Positions 29,634 through 37,786 of a stretch of 64,000 nt of DNA are shown here, piece after piece. How positions within the stretch are numbered: position 1 is the first letter of the stretch; the number at the start of each line of letters is the position of its first letter. Both the position numbers and the translations under genes were made by a program. Below the pieces are notes generated by a model. The model ran no database searches. It saw nothing but the letters and a program-made list of their open reading frames with translations, and was not told where the DNA came from. The DNA is from Pseudoalteromonas sp. T1lg23B (GTDB lineage: Bacteria; Pseudomonadota; Gammaproteobacteria; Enterobacterales; Alteromonadaceae), in contig NZ_PQBZ01000001.1 in NCBI RefSeq assembly GCF_002964665.1, positions 1 to 64,000 on the forward strand, in the 5' to 3' direction.

Positions 29634-30338
29634 ATGAGGTTTAACAAGGCGATAGGTGACATTAAGGTCTTAAGCTTTGATTTAGACGACACCCTTTATG
29701 ACAATCACCCCATTATTCGTTTGGCTTTACAGGCGCAACATGACTATTTGCAACAGCACACTCGCTGGCCGCAACAAGACACACAATTTTGGACCAAGTG
29801 CCGCAATAAAGCCGTTCAAGAATCACCTGAGCTCGCCCATGATGTGACCGCTTGGCGACAACAAGCGCTATATTTGGCAATGCAGGCCTGTGGATATGAA
29901 TTAGAACAAGCCCGTTTTCATGCTCAACAAGCCTATCAAGCATTTGCGCAGGCTCGCAGTCAAATAACGGTTTGCACATCCGTACTGGAATTGCTCGCCG
30001 ATTTACAGCAGCATTACACACTTATTGCCATCACCAATGGTAATGTCGACGTTGATCAATTCAACCTAGCAGGGGTATTTTCATTGGTGTTACAAGCAGG
30101 TAAACACGGCCGCCCGAAGCCCTTTAGCGATCTGTTCGATACCGCAGCACAACAATTAAAAGTACACCATAACAATATTCTACATATTGGCGACAGCCTA
30201 GATACCGATGTTCGGGGCGCGAATGAGGCACACTGTCACAGTGTATGGCTGAACAATCAAGACTCGCGCTATCACTATCAAGGGCTACCAGACATAGAAA
30301 TAAATAATATCAACCAGTTACAGCTTTTGTGCCGCTAG
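29634..30338 (+). CDS. HAD-superfamily hydrolase, YigB type
   Basis: The protein is 234 residues. Motif I is FDLDDTLYD near residue 16, motif II is AITNGNV near 134 and the last motif IGDSLDTDVRGA is near 185. E. coli YigB, in the same position after xerC, dephosphorylates a riboflavin precursor and FMN. That substrate is carried over by synteny only. Confidence 0.88.
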   Translation: MRFNKAIGDIKVLSFDLDDTLYDNHPIIRLALQAQHDYLQQHTRWPQQDTQFWTKCRNKAVQESPELAHDVTAWRQQALYLAMQACGYELEQARFHAQQAYQAFAQARSQITVCTSVLELLADLQQHYTLIAITNGNVDVDQFNLAGVFSLVLQAGKHGRPKPFSDLFDTAAQQLKVHHNNILHIGDSLDTDVRGANEAHCHSVWLNNQDSRYHYQGLPDIEINNINQLQLLCR

Positions 30339-30437
30339 CCTGACTGATCACTCAGCTCAGCTGAGATGGTTGCATTGTGTAATGGTTTAACGTACTAATA
30401 ATGGTTCACACGAGAAATATAATAACGGAAGTGAACT

Positions 30438-31925
30438 ATGTCAGCACAGGATACGGGCTTTTTTGGTCATCCAAAGGGCCTCTCAACACTCTTTTTCACC
30501 GAAATGTGGGAGCGCATGAGTTACTACGGAATGCGCGCACTACTGGTTTTATTTATGACCGCCAGCCTGCAACAGGAAGGGCTCGGGTTTACCGTGGCTT
30601 CCGCTGCGGCCATCTATGGTTTATACACCGGTGCCGTCTATTTCCTAGGATTACCCGGGGGCTGGGTTGCCGATAGGTTGTTAGGAGGGCAAAAAACCGT
30701 TTGGTATGGCGGCATCATCATTATGTGTGGTCATATTATTTTGGCTATTCCTTCTCAGCACTCTTTCTTTATCGGTCTGATTTTTGTTGCCTTTGGTACT
30801 GGCTTGCTCAAGCCCAACATCAGCGCCATGGTCGGGCAGCTCTATGATTCAGAAGATGAACGTCGTGACAGCGGCTATGCCATCTACTATATGGGGATTA
30901 ACATCGGCTCGGTGATTGGTTACTACGTCTGTGGTTATTTTATGGAAAACGCGGGTTGGCACTATGCCTTCGGTGCGGCAGCGGTGGGCATGGCCGTCGG
31001 TCTTATTCAATATCGTAAAACCCTAGGCAATATCCAAGGTGTTGGTGAGGCTCCGACCAATCCATTCACGCCAGAGCAAGCGAAAAAAGTCTGGATGGGA
31101 ATTACCTTGTTACTCTTGGGCGTTGCCGCCATCACTGCGCTCACCTATGCCGGTATCATTGTCATTAACCCTGTGATCTTAGCGCAATATGTGGCGGTTG
31201 CCTTTACGGTTATCTTCTTTGCTTACTACGCGTTGATTTATTTTAAGGGTAATTTGTCTGAAGACGAAAAGAAGAAAATGTGGGCGCTGTTTTTTGTCTG
31301 TGTCGCCTCAGCCTGTTTTTGGTCTGGCTTTGAACAAGCGGGCTCATCACTGAACCTATTCGCCCGTGACTACACCGATCGTATGGTCGGCTCTTTTAGC
31401 ATTCCAACAGCTTGGTTCCAATCTGCAAATGCCATCTTTATCATTATTTTATCTCCGTTTTTTGCCGCGTTATGGATAAATCTCGCCAAGCGCATGATCA
31501 CCCCATCTTACAACCTAAAGTGCGCTGTTGGTTTAGTGATCATGGCCAGTGGCTTTTTGGTGATGTTTATGGCTTCACAATACGCAGCACAAGGTCTTAA
31601 AGTGGCACCTTATTGGTTGATCACCACCTACTTCCTACACACAGTGGGTGAGCTTTGTTTAAGCCCGGTGGCGTTGAGTGCGGTTAGTCGACTATCACCA
31701 CAACGCTTTGCGGGGCAAATGATGGGCGTGTTTGTACTCACTTACTCAATCGGCAATATTATTTCGGGCTTATTGGCAGGTAACTTCGACCCGAATAAGG
31801 TAGAAGAAATGCCTAACCTGTATTTACAGATCAGCTTATTCAGTATTGGCGTGGGTATTATTATTGCGCTGCTGAGTCTGAAATCAAAACACTGGGAACA
31901 TGAGCAACAACTCAGCCAATCATAA
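30438..31925 (+). CDS. Proton-dependent oligopeptide transporter (POT/PTR2 family)
   Basis: The protein is 495 residues with 12-14 predicted membrane helices. The family motif ExWERxSYYG appears as EMWERMSYYG near residue 20, and KPNISAMVGQLY near 123 is the second POT signature. It imports di- and tripeptides with protons across the inner membrane. RBS GGAAGTG precedes the ATG. This fits with peptidase secretion elsewhere in the window. Confidence 0.93.
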   Translation: MSAQDTGFFGHPKGLSTLFFTEMWERMSYYGMRALLVLFMTASLQQEGLGFTVASAAAIYGLYTGAVYFLGLPGGWVADRLLGGQKTVWYGGIIIMCGHIILAIPSQHSFFIGLIFVAFGTGLLKPNISAMVGQLYDSEDERRDSGYAIYYMGINIGSVIGYYVCGYFMENAGWHYAFGAAAVGMAVGLIQYRKTLGNIQGVGEAPTNPFTPEQAKKVWMGITLLLLGVAAITALTYAGIIVINPVILAQYVAVAFTVIFFAYYALIYFKGNLSEDEKKKMWALFFVCVASACFWSGFEQAGSSLNLFARDYTDRMVGSFSIPTAWFQSANAIFIIILSPFFAALWINLAKRMITPSYNLKCAVGLVIMASGFLVMFMASQYAAQGLKVAPYWLITTYFLHTVGELCLSPVALSAVSRLSPQRFAGQMMGVFVLTYSIGNIISGLLAGNFDPNKVEEMPNLYLQISLFSIGVGIIIALLSLKSKHWEHEQQLSQS

Positions 31926-31993
31926 TTTGTTTTTTCAATGAATTAATCTTGTTAAGCTAGCGGCTCACTGTCGGATAAGTAGGATGAGCCGCT

Positions 31994-32794
31994 ATGCAAA
32001 AGATTATGATCACCGGTGCAACAGGGTTGTTGGGTCGCACACTGTACAACACCCTCAAAAATGAATTTGCCGTTATCGGCACTGGCTTTAGTCGCGCCAA
32101 AAAACCTATCTTGCCACTGGATTTATCCGATCATCAAGCTGTGACTGCCTTTTTAGAGTGCCATAAGCCGACTGTTTTAGTGCACGCTGCTGCCGAGCGA
32201 AAGCCCGATGTTTGTGAAAATTCGCCAGAGCAAACCATCGCCTTAAACGTTGCAGCCAGTGCTTTTTTGGCCACCGAATGTGCCAAACGACATATCCGCT
32301 TATTATTCGTCAGCACCGACTACGTGTTTGATGGTCACGACGCACCTTATTTAGAATCTGCCGTAACCAACCCTGTCAATTTGTACGGCAAAACCAAGCA
32401 ACAAGCAGAGCAAGCTGTGTTAGCAGCCTCTCCTTTACACAGTGTTATTCGCATCCCTGTGCTCTATGGTGATGTAGCCACCCTGAGCGAGTCAGCCGTG
32501 ACCGTGATTGCGACGCAACTCAAGGCCGATGCACAAACCAGCCATGATAACTGGGCGATTCGCTATCCTACCCACGTTGAGGATATTGCGTTTACATTAC
32601 GAGATCTCATCAAACAACCCAGCGAACTGGGAGGTATTTTTCATATTTCCGATGTTCAGGCGATGACAAAATACCAAATGGCACAAGTAATGGCACAGAT
32701 CTTAGGTTACCCCTGTGAGTTACTACTGCCATTAGGTGAGCCAACTCAAAGCGCAGCTCCCCATACAATTGTGCCTTGGCCGACTCGCGACTAA
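31994..32794 (+). CDS. RmlD-like NAD(P)-dependent sugar-nucleotide reductase, 3' end frameshifted
   Basis: The 266-codon frame is a short-chain dehydrogenase of the dTDP-4-dehydrorhamnose reductase (RmlD/MAT2B-like) family. It has the nucleotide loop GATGLLGR near residue 7, FVSTDYVFDG near 108 and the catalytic YGKTKQQAE near 130. The frame stops at 32794 after VPWPTRD. In the -1 frame, translation continues from about 32782 as DSRLKQLGIAYGRDFKAAVG to a stop at 32866-32868, which is the normal family C-terminus. A one-base deletion or sequence error near 32780 is therefore likely. The substrate is unknown; no other rhamnose genes are adjacent. Confidence 0.85.
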   Translation: MQKIMITGATGLLGRTLYNTLKNEFAVIGTGFSRAKKPILPLDLSDHQAVTAFLECHKPTVLVHAAAERKPDVCENSPEQTIALNVAASAFLATECAKRHIRLLFVSTDYVFDGHDAPYLESAVTNPVNLYGKTKQQAEQAVLAASPLHSVIRIPVLYGDVATLSESAVTVIATQLKADAQTSHDNWAIRYPTHVEDIAFTLRDLIKQPSELGGIFHISDVQAMTKYQMAQVMAQILGYPCELLLPLGEPTQSAAPHTIVPWPTRD

Positions 32795-32875
32795 AACAGT
32801 TGGGGATTGCCTATGGCAGAGATTTTAAGGCGGCGGTTGGGGAAGTGCTTAGCACTCACAACCGGTAATGAATTG

Positions 32876-32905
32876 AGGCCAACCTTCGTAAACAAGTGTT
32901 GGCCT
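32876..32905 (+). terminator. Hairpin after the RmlD-like gene
   Basis: AGGCCAAC (32876-32883) pairs with GTTGGCCT (32898-32905). It begins 7 bases after the frame-corrected stop at 32868, supporting that as the true gene end. There is no clear T run, so it may not terminate on its own. Confidence 0.45.
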
Positions 32906-32918
32906 AGTCATACCCAAC

Positions 32919-33758
32919 TTAACGAGGAACAAACTGTTCGCTGCAAAGCTTTATGAGCCAGTTAGGTAGTGGGTATTTCTTATAAACAACATTTAAAAAG
33001 TTGTCCCAAGCCACTTTTTTGAGCTGTTCGATCTCATGCTGTGGCACGATGTCCTGATAAAGATGAGCGAAATCTCTTAAATATTGTACATCTCGGCGGC
33101 GATTGTTTTTTGCATACCCTTTGCCCGCATAATGGATAAAATCAGCATTAAGGTAGCCCTCTCGACCAAACATATCCATGCGATTAAAATGATTGGGCAA
33201 GGCTTGATGCTGCAAACTATGCTTGAAAATATGATAATTAAACAACGTTTGTTCGTAGAAACGAATATCATTACAAACAGACTGTAGCCCTGCCAAGTCA
33301 GCATATTGAAACAATCGACAGGGTTTAGATGCTAAGATCACACCCACATTGTAATAAATGCTCGCGCCATTTTGTGTGGGCCAATTAATTTCCCCTAAGC
33401 AATTTTCTATCAGCTTTCGCTCTTCCATACGATCACAAACAGCCCCCTCATCAAGCATATAGATGGTTTCCAAATCATCATATTTCTGAAAAATATCTTC
33501 CGCATTAGGTGATACGAGAATATCTGCATCTAAATATAAAACCCTATCATACTCTTTGAGCAATTCACCTATTCTGAGCTTTTCGGCCCATGCTGGATTG
33601 GCACCATATTTAGGCTCGCTAATTTTAATTGGGTAGTGCAACTGATCTGAAATAATTAAATCAGCCCCAACCTTTGCTGCATAGTGTTGAAAACTTAAGA
33701 TCGCAGCCTGGTACATAGGATTATCACCAATGGCGAGGGTAAAAATGGCTTTTTTCAT
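32919..33758 (-). CDS. Glycosyltransferase of GT-A fold (family 8-like)
   Basis: The protein is 279 residues. The metal-binding DxD motif is DADILV near residue 79, preceded by WAEKLRIGELL; this pattern is usual for family 8-type nucleotide-sugar transferases. There is no membrane segment, so it acts in the cytoplasm. Donor and acceptor are unknown. The neighbouring RmlD-like gene is convergent, so a shared pathway is possible but not shown by operon structure. Confidence 0.75.
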   Translation of the reverse strand: MKKAIFTLAIGDNPMYQAAILSFQHYAAKVGADLIISDQLHYPIKISEPKYGANPAWAEKLRIGELLKEYDRVLYLDADILVSPNAEDIFQKYDDLETIYMLDEGAVCDRMEERKLIENCLGEINWPTQNGASIYYNVGVILASKPCRLFQYADLAGLQSVCNDIRFYEQTLFNYHIFKHSLQHQALPNHFNRMDMFGREGYLNADFIHYAGKGYAKNNRRRDVQYLRDFAHLYQDIVPQHEIEQLKKVAWDNFLNVVYKKYPLPNWLIKLCSEQFVPR

Positions 33759-33904
33759 AACTCAACGAGCTCCTTTATTCGTTACGACATTTTACCCCAA
33801 TAAGGTCAAAAACCACGATATAAAGTTTCAACTCACACACTTACGTAAAAGCCATACCGTAAATATGGTATTGTGGACGATATTTTGTATTCATTTCGAC
33901 TCAT

Positions 33905-34597
33905 ATGACTCAACCTATGCGCCTTGCCAAATACCTCGGTCATGCTGGCATTTGTTCCCGCCGTCAGGCATCTCGCCTTATCGATGAAGGTAAAGTGTCT
34001 GTTAATGGTCAGCCCGCCAATCATATCGATCATGTGACAACAGCCGATCACATCTTGGTGGAAGGAAAAAAGGTCACAGGCCCGGCGCCAAAGGTACTCT
34101 ATGCCTACCACAAGCCGGTTGGTATTGACTGTAAACTTAAAGCCGATGCTCCAGATAGCTTGATACATCACTTGCCCAGTGGTGAGCGCGTTTACCCAAT
34201 TGGTAGACTAGACAAAGACTCTCGCGGTTTGTTGTTACTCACCAACGACGGCGAGCTTTGCCAGCGACTTATTCACCCCGATCACCATGTAGAAAAAGAG
34301 TATTGGGTCGAAGTGGACCGTCCATTGGATAGTACCTTTTGCCAAACAATGGCATCGGGTATCCCCATTGATGGGCAGTTGACATTACCTTGTCAGGTCA
34401 GCCTACTGACCCCTACTCGCTTTAAAATTGTGCTCAAACAGGGGTTAAATCGACAAATTCGCAAAATGGCTAAGTTTTGTGGCTACCGTGTCATTGACCT
34501 ATATCGAGTACGCATCGCAGGGTTTGAGCTTGATTCAAAAGCGATAGGTGAGGATCAATATCATGCCATCAGCCAAAGCGAACTCAAATTAGATTAA
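33905..34597 (+). CDS. 23S rRNA pseudouridine synthase, RluF-like (RsuA family)
   Basis: The protein has 230 residues. An N-terminal S4 RNA-binding domain (about 5-60, RLAKYLGHAGICSRRQA) is followed by the catalytic domain with the active aspartate in GRLDKDSRG near residue 102 and LKQGLNRQIRKMAKFCGY near 175. The EKEYWVEVDRPL stretch and the catalytic loop are closest to RluF (23S U2604). Exact target base is inferred. Confidence 0.85.
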   Translation: MTQPMRLAKYLGHAGICSRRQASRLIDEGKVSVNGQPANHIDHVTTADHILVEGKKVTGPAPKVLYAYHKPVGIDCKLKADAPDSLIHHLPSGERVYPIGRLDKDSRGLLLLTNDGELCQRLIHPDHHVEKEYWVEVDRPLDSTFCQTMASGIPIDGQLTLPCQVSLLTPTRFKIVLKQGLNRQIRKMAKFCGYRVIDLYRVRIAGFELDSKAIGEDQYHAISQSELKLD

Positions 34598-34605
34598 AAA
34601 TTGAC

Positions 34606-34633
34606 TTGACGTTTTTGATTACAGATGTAATCT
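34606..34633 (+). promoter_or_regulatory. Promoter of the BlaI-type regulator operon
   Basis: A -35 TTGACG (34606-34611) and -10 TAATCT (34628-34633) are 16 bases apart. The operator palindrome at 34617-34632 covers the spacer and most of the -10, so repressor binding would block polymerase. Confidence 0.6.
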
Positions 34634-34656
34634 TAATTTATCGATTACATTTGTAG
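34617..34656. promoter_or_regulatory. Twin BlaI/MecI-type operators
   Basis: Operator 1 is the perfect 16-bp palindrome GATTACAGATGTAATC (34617-34632). Operator 2 is GATTACATTTGTAG (34643-34656). Both contain the TACA-N2-TGTA core (the second as TACATTTGTA) known for BlaI/MecI repressors. They lie 8-47 bases before the regulator start codon. Autoregulation of the blaI-M56 pair is inferred. Confidence 0.75.
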
Positions 34657-34664
34657 GCAATAAC

Positions 34665-35042
34665 ATGATTGAACTTTCTAAAGCTGAATTTGCAGTAATG
34701 GAAGCCCTATGGCAGGGTTATCCGGCCAAAGCCAGCGATATCGTAAAGCGCTTGAGTGATGACACCCAGTGGCATGAAAAAACCATTAAAACACTGGTCA
34801 GCCGCTTAGTTAAAAAGCAGGCCGTGAGCTTTGAAAAAGACGGCCGAGAATACATCTACACCCCCACCATAGGTCGCGAAGCATATACCCTCAAAGAAAG
34901 CCAAAACTTTATCGCCCGCTTGTTTCGTGGCCGTGTCGCCCCTTTGGTCAGCGGCTTTGCTAAAACACAGCAGCTTTCACAGCAAGACATTGATGAACTC
35001 AAGCAGATCATTGAACAGTGGGAACAAAAGCAAGGAAAGTAA
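34665..35042 (+). CDS. BlaI/MecI/CopY family transcriptional repressor
   Basis: The protein is 125 residues. A winged helix (about 1-72) has the family pattern LSKAEFAVMEALW and KTIKTLVSRLVKKQAV; a C-terminal helical dimerisation region follows. Members of this family are inactivated by cleavage triggered by the partner M56 protease. The downstream M56 gene starts just 1 base after the stop codon. Twin operators in front of the gene support autoregulation. Confidence 0.92.
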   Translation: MIELSKAEFAVMEALWQGYPAKASDIVKRLSDDTQWHEKTIKTLVSRLVKKQAVSFEKDGREYIYTPTIGREAYTLKESQNFIARLFRGRVAPLVSGFAKTQQLSQQDIDELKQIIEQWEQKQGK

Positions 35043-35043
35043 C

Positions 35044-36261
35044 ATGCTAACGTCACTTTTTGACTGGGTACTTAACATCAACAATCAACTGATTATCAGT
35101 AGTATGGTTTTAGCACTGATGGCATTGCAAAGATATACGACGCCTTGGCTAGGCAGTCGGCTGATTTATGCGCTTTGGTGGGTTTTGCCACTGGGTTTGG
35201 TAGCGATTGCTCTGCCCAGTGAGTTAAAGCCCATTACCAGTGAAGCCATCAGCTACTTTCGCGTTACCGCACAACCATATTACTTTGTACCACAATGGCA
35301 ATTCAGTATCGCAGGCATCTATTGGGGTATTGTAATCACGCTCTTGCTGTGGGTGATTTACCAACACCATCAATTTGTTAATGCGCTTAATATCAAAGCG
35401 TCACCTCAACATATTGTTAAACAGCCTGTGTATACCAGCGCGCAGATAGCCACGCCCATGGTGGTCGGTTTATGGCACCCCAAAATTGTTTTTCCACATG
35501 ATTACGCGCAGCAGTTTGACCCCGATACACTCCCCTTGCTGATAGAGCATGAATTAACGCACATTCGCCGCGCTGACAACCTAGCCAACTTGGCCCTGCT
35601 ACTGCTTTGCATTAGTTGCTGGTTTAATCCTGTGCTTTGGCTGGGCTATCACAATTTTCGTAAAACTCAGGAACTGGCATGTGACGAAACCGTATTACAA
35701 CAAAAAACCACACATCAACAGCTAATGTATGCAAAAGCTTTGCTTCGTTGCGCAGAAAACTCTCGCACGGGGGCTTTGGTATACGCTTACTATGGAGATA
35801 AGCAAACTATGGTACAACGACTTAAACAACTACAGAATATCACCACCCCTTCAATGGCCGTCAAAGCACTGGCTCTGGTAATAGCGTGCAGCTCCCTCAG
35901 CGCCATGGCACTGGCAAAGTCCACTGACCCAGCAGTACACAATAAAGGCTCGGAAGTACGCCCAATTATGCGCATAGAGCCCGCTTACCCAAGTGAGGCG
36001 GCAAACGCGGGTCAAACTGGTTATGTTACTTTGCAATTTACCATTGATGGGCGCGGACACACCAATAATATCGAGGTCATAGACGCACAGCCGCAGGGAG
36101 TATTCGAGCAAAGCGCGATTAATGCACTACGGCAGTGGCAATACACCCCAGCATCAAATACCTCTGAGCTGTATACGGTTCAGTTAGACTACGCAATGAA
36201 TGAGGACGCGACCGCATACAAGCAGAAAGTGAAACACGAGCGCATCAAAGTCGCGCATTAA
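35044..36261 (+). CDS. BlaR1-type M56 membrane metallopeptidase with C-terminal TonB domain
   Basis: The protein is 405 residues. About four N-terminal membrane helices flank the M56 zinc protease site HELTH (His169-His173). A further hydrophobic segment near 280 is followed by a TonB-type C-terminal domain (about 315-395; PAYPSEAANAGQTGYVTLQF and ALRQWQYTP). It lacks the penicillin-binding sensor domain of true BlaR1. The ATG at 35044 follows the repressor stop at once; a longer frame from 34927 overlaps the repressor and is rejected. What it senses is unknown; the TonB-like domain would be periplasmic and could contact another protein. Confidence 0.88.
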   Translation: MLTSLFDWVLNINNQLIISSMVLALMALQRYTTPWLGSRLIYALWWVLPLGLVAIALPSELKPITSEAISYFRVTAQPYYFVPQWQFSIAGIYWGIVITLLLWVIYQHHQFVNALNIKASPQHIVKQPVYTSAQIATPMVVGLWHPKIVFPHDYAQQFDPDTLPLLIEHELTHIRRADNLANLALLLLCISCWFNPVLWLGYHNFRKTQELACDETVLQQKTTHQQLMYAKALLRCAENSRTGALVYAYYGDKQTMVQRLKQLQNITTPSMAVKALALVIACSSLSAMALAKSTDPAVHNKGSEVRPIMRIEPAYPSEAANAGQTGYVTLQFTIDGRGHTNNIEVIDAQPQGVFEQSAINALRQWQYTPASNTSELYTVQLDYAMNEDATAYKQKVKHERIKVAH

Positions 36262-36265
36262 ACAA

Positions 36266-36296
36266 AAACAGCCAGTACTTCTGGTACTGGCTGTTT
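36266..36296. terminator. Bidirectional terminator between M56 and MAPEG genes
   Basis: A perfect 13-bp stem (36266-36278 and 36284-36296) has a 5-base loop. It sits between the stop codons of convergent genes, 5 bases from each. Confidence 0.75.
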
Positions 36297-36300
36297 CTCA

Positions 36301-36684
36301 CTATAAACTCACCGCTATCATTGCAATGGCACATCCTAAACCCACCGCCCAGATCAGCGAACGTAAAACATGTAGATTTAAGTAGTAGAACAGGCAGTAA
36401 AGCACCCGCGCAACAATATGTGCCACCGCCAGATACTGCACGATTGTGCCTAGTGTGTTGGTGCCCAATACCACAGCCACTGCCAGCGTAAATACCGCCA
36501 AGGATTCAAAACTATTTTGATGAGCCGCCAAAGCCCGAGCACCGAACCCTGTTAGCTGAGCCTGCTGTGCTCTAGGATGTTGGTTATCATAGCCACCGAG
36601 TTTATTCATCGCGATAGCAAGGGGCACTTTGGCCAGATAAGGAAGCAGCGCTGCAATGAGCGCACAGATTAAAATTGTCGTCAT
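36301..36684 (-). CDS. MAPEG family membrane protein
   Basis: The protein is 127 residues with four hydrophobic helices. It matches the membrane-associated eicosanoid/glutathione metabolism family (ARAQQAQLTGFGARALAAHQN and the FESLAVFTLAV helix). Bacterial members are mostly uncharacterised, and some bind glutathione. It stands alone. Confidence 0.85.
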   Translation of the reverse strand: MTTILICALIAALLPYLAKVPLAIAMNKLGGYDNQHPRAQQAQLTGFGARALAAHQNSFESLAVFTLAVAVVLGTNTLGTIVQYLAVAHIVARVLYCLFYYLNLHVLRSLIWAVGLGCAIAMIAVSL

Positions 36685-36909
36685 ACCATGTCCTTGTGTA
36701 GTTATTGTACATTAACTTTTAACATAGCACGTTGAAAATGAAAAAGCCGCCTGTTAAATCTGGATGGCCTAATCACGTAACGTCATTTGCTGTACACGAT
36801 GCTTGCTAATGCTTGGCACTGTCGTAGGCTACGCTTTTTAGATGAAAAAAATGCACTCGAAAGCCCCGACCTTCATAGTTACACTAGAGAAAAATAATTT
36901 GGAATAGCA

Positions 36910-37782
36910 ATGAGTTGGATCGCTTTTACTGTGTTGGCTGCATTTTCGCAAGCATGGCGTAATGCGCTACAGAGCCATTTAAGTCAAAATGTCAGCGTTG
37001 TCGGTGTTACTTTCGCTAGGTTCTTAATCGCCAGCCCCCTTGCATTCGTGTACTTACTGAGTTTATATCAGTGGCAAAGCGTCGCTATTCTCACCCCAAA
37101 CAGCAAGCTTATCATGTTCGTGCTTGCCGCCAGCATCATGCAGATTATCGCCACTGGCCTAATGGTACTGCTGTTTAAACAAAACAATTATGCAGTAGGA
37201 GCTGGACTTGCCAAAAGTGAAGCGCTCATGGCCGCGATACTTGGCATGTGGCTATTTGGCTCAACTCTCTCCCTGATTGGCTGGCTTGGCGTTGCCATTG
37301 GCGCGGTGGCAGTGTTGATGTTAAGCGGCTTCAGTTTGAGGCTATTTAGACCCCAGACCGCTCTGCTTGGGGTGGCCTGTGGCAGTGCTTTTGCACTGAC
37401 TTCTCTGTGGGTAAGGGAGGCGAGTCTGGCAACGGGTTTGCCGTTTTTACACAGTGCGGCTTGGGTGCTATTACTGGTATTGTGCACACAAACTCTGTTA
37501 CTCGGCCTGTATATTAGCTACAAAGAAGCGCAAACTTGGCGAAAACTATGGCATAAACGGATACTCACTTGCGGTATCAGTGTTACCAGCTTTATCGGCT
37601 CGGTTGGCTGGTTCAGCGCGATGAGTCTACAACATGTGGCCTATGTTAAAACGCTGGGCCAAATCGAAGTGTTCTTCACTTTGCTTATCGCTGTGTTCTG
37701 GTTAAAACAGCCAACCAAAACCAGCGATAAGCTGGGCCTTGTGCTCATTGGCATCGCAGCTGTATTGGTCATGTTAAGTTAA
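36910..37782 (+). CDS. EamA/DMT superfamily transporter
   Basis: The protein has 290 residues and about ten hydrophobic helices, in the two five-helix halves of the drug/metabolite transporter superfamily. The C-terminal half ends in GQIEVFFTLLIAVFWLKQPT, a typical EamA block. Substrate and direction are not known. It is convergent with the next gene, with a 4-base gap. Confidence 0.85.
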   Translation: MSWIAFTVLAAFSQAWRNALQSHLSQNVSVVGVTFARFLIASPLAFVYLLSLYQWQSVAILTPNSKLIMFVLAASIMQIIATGLMVLLFKQNNYAVGAGLAKSEALMAAILGMWLFGSTLSLIGWLGVAIGAVAVLMLSGFSLRLFRPQTALLGVACGSAFALTSLWVREASLATGLPFLHSAAWVLLLVLCTQTLLLGLYISYKEAQTWRKLWHKRILTCGISVTSFIGSVGWFSAMSLQHVAYVKTLGQIEVFFTLLIAVFWLKQPTKTSDKLGLVLIGIAAVLVMLS

Positions 37783-37786
37783 ATCG

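Noticed and set aside
30346..30366. Palindromic CTCAGCTGAG region after the HAD gene as terminator
   Set aside because: Short stem, no T run; evidence too weak to call.
32780..32800. Programmed -1 frameshifting in the reductase gene
   Set aside because: No XXXYYYZ slippery sequence precedes the stop and no known member of the family uses recoding; a single-base change explains it more simply.
34927..35043. Longer start of the M56 protease inside the repressor gene
   Set aside because: It would add 39 non-membrane residues out of frame with the repressor; the ATG at 35044 right after the repressor stop gives the usual coupled start.
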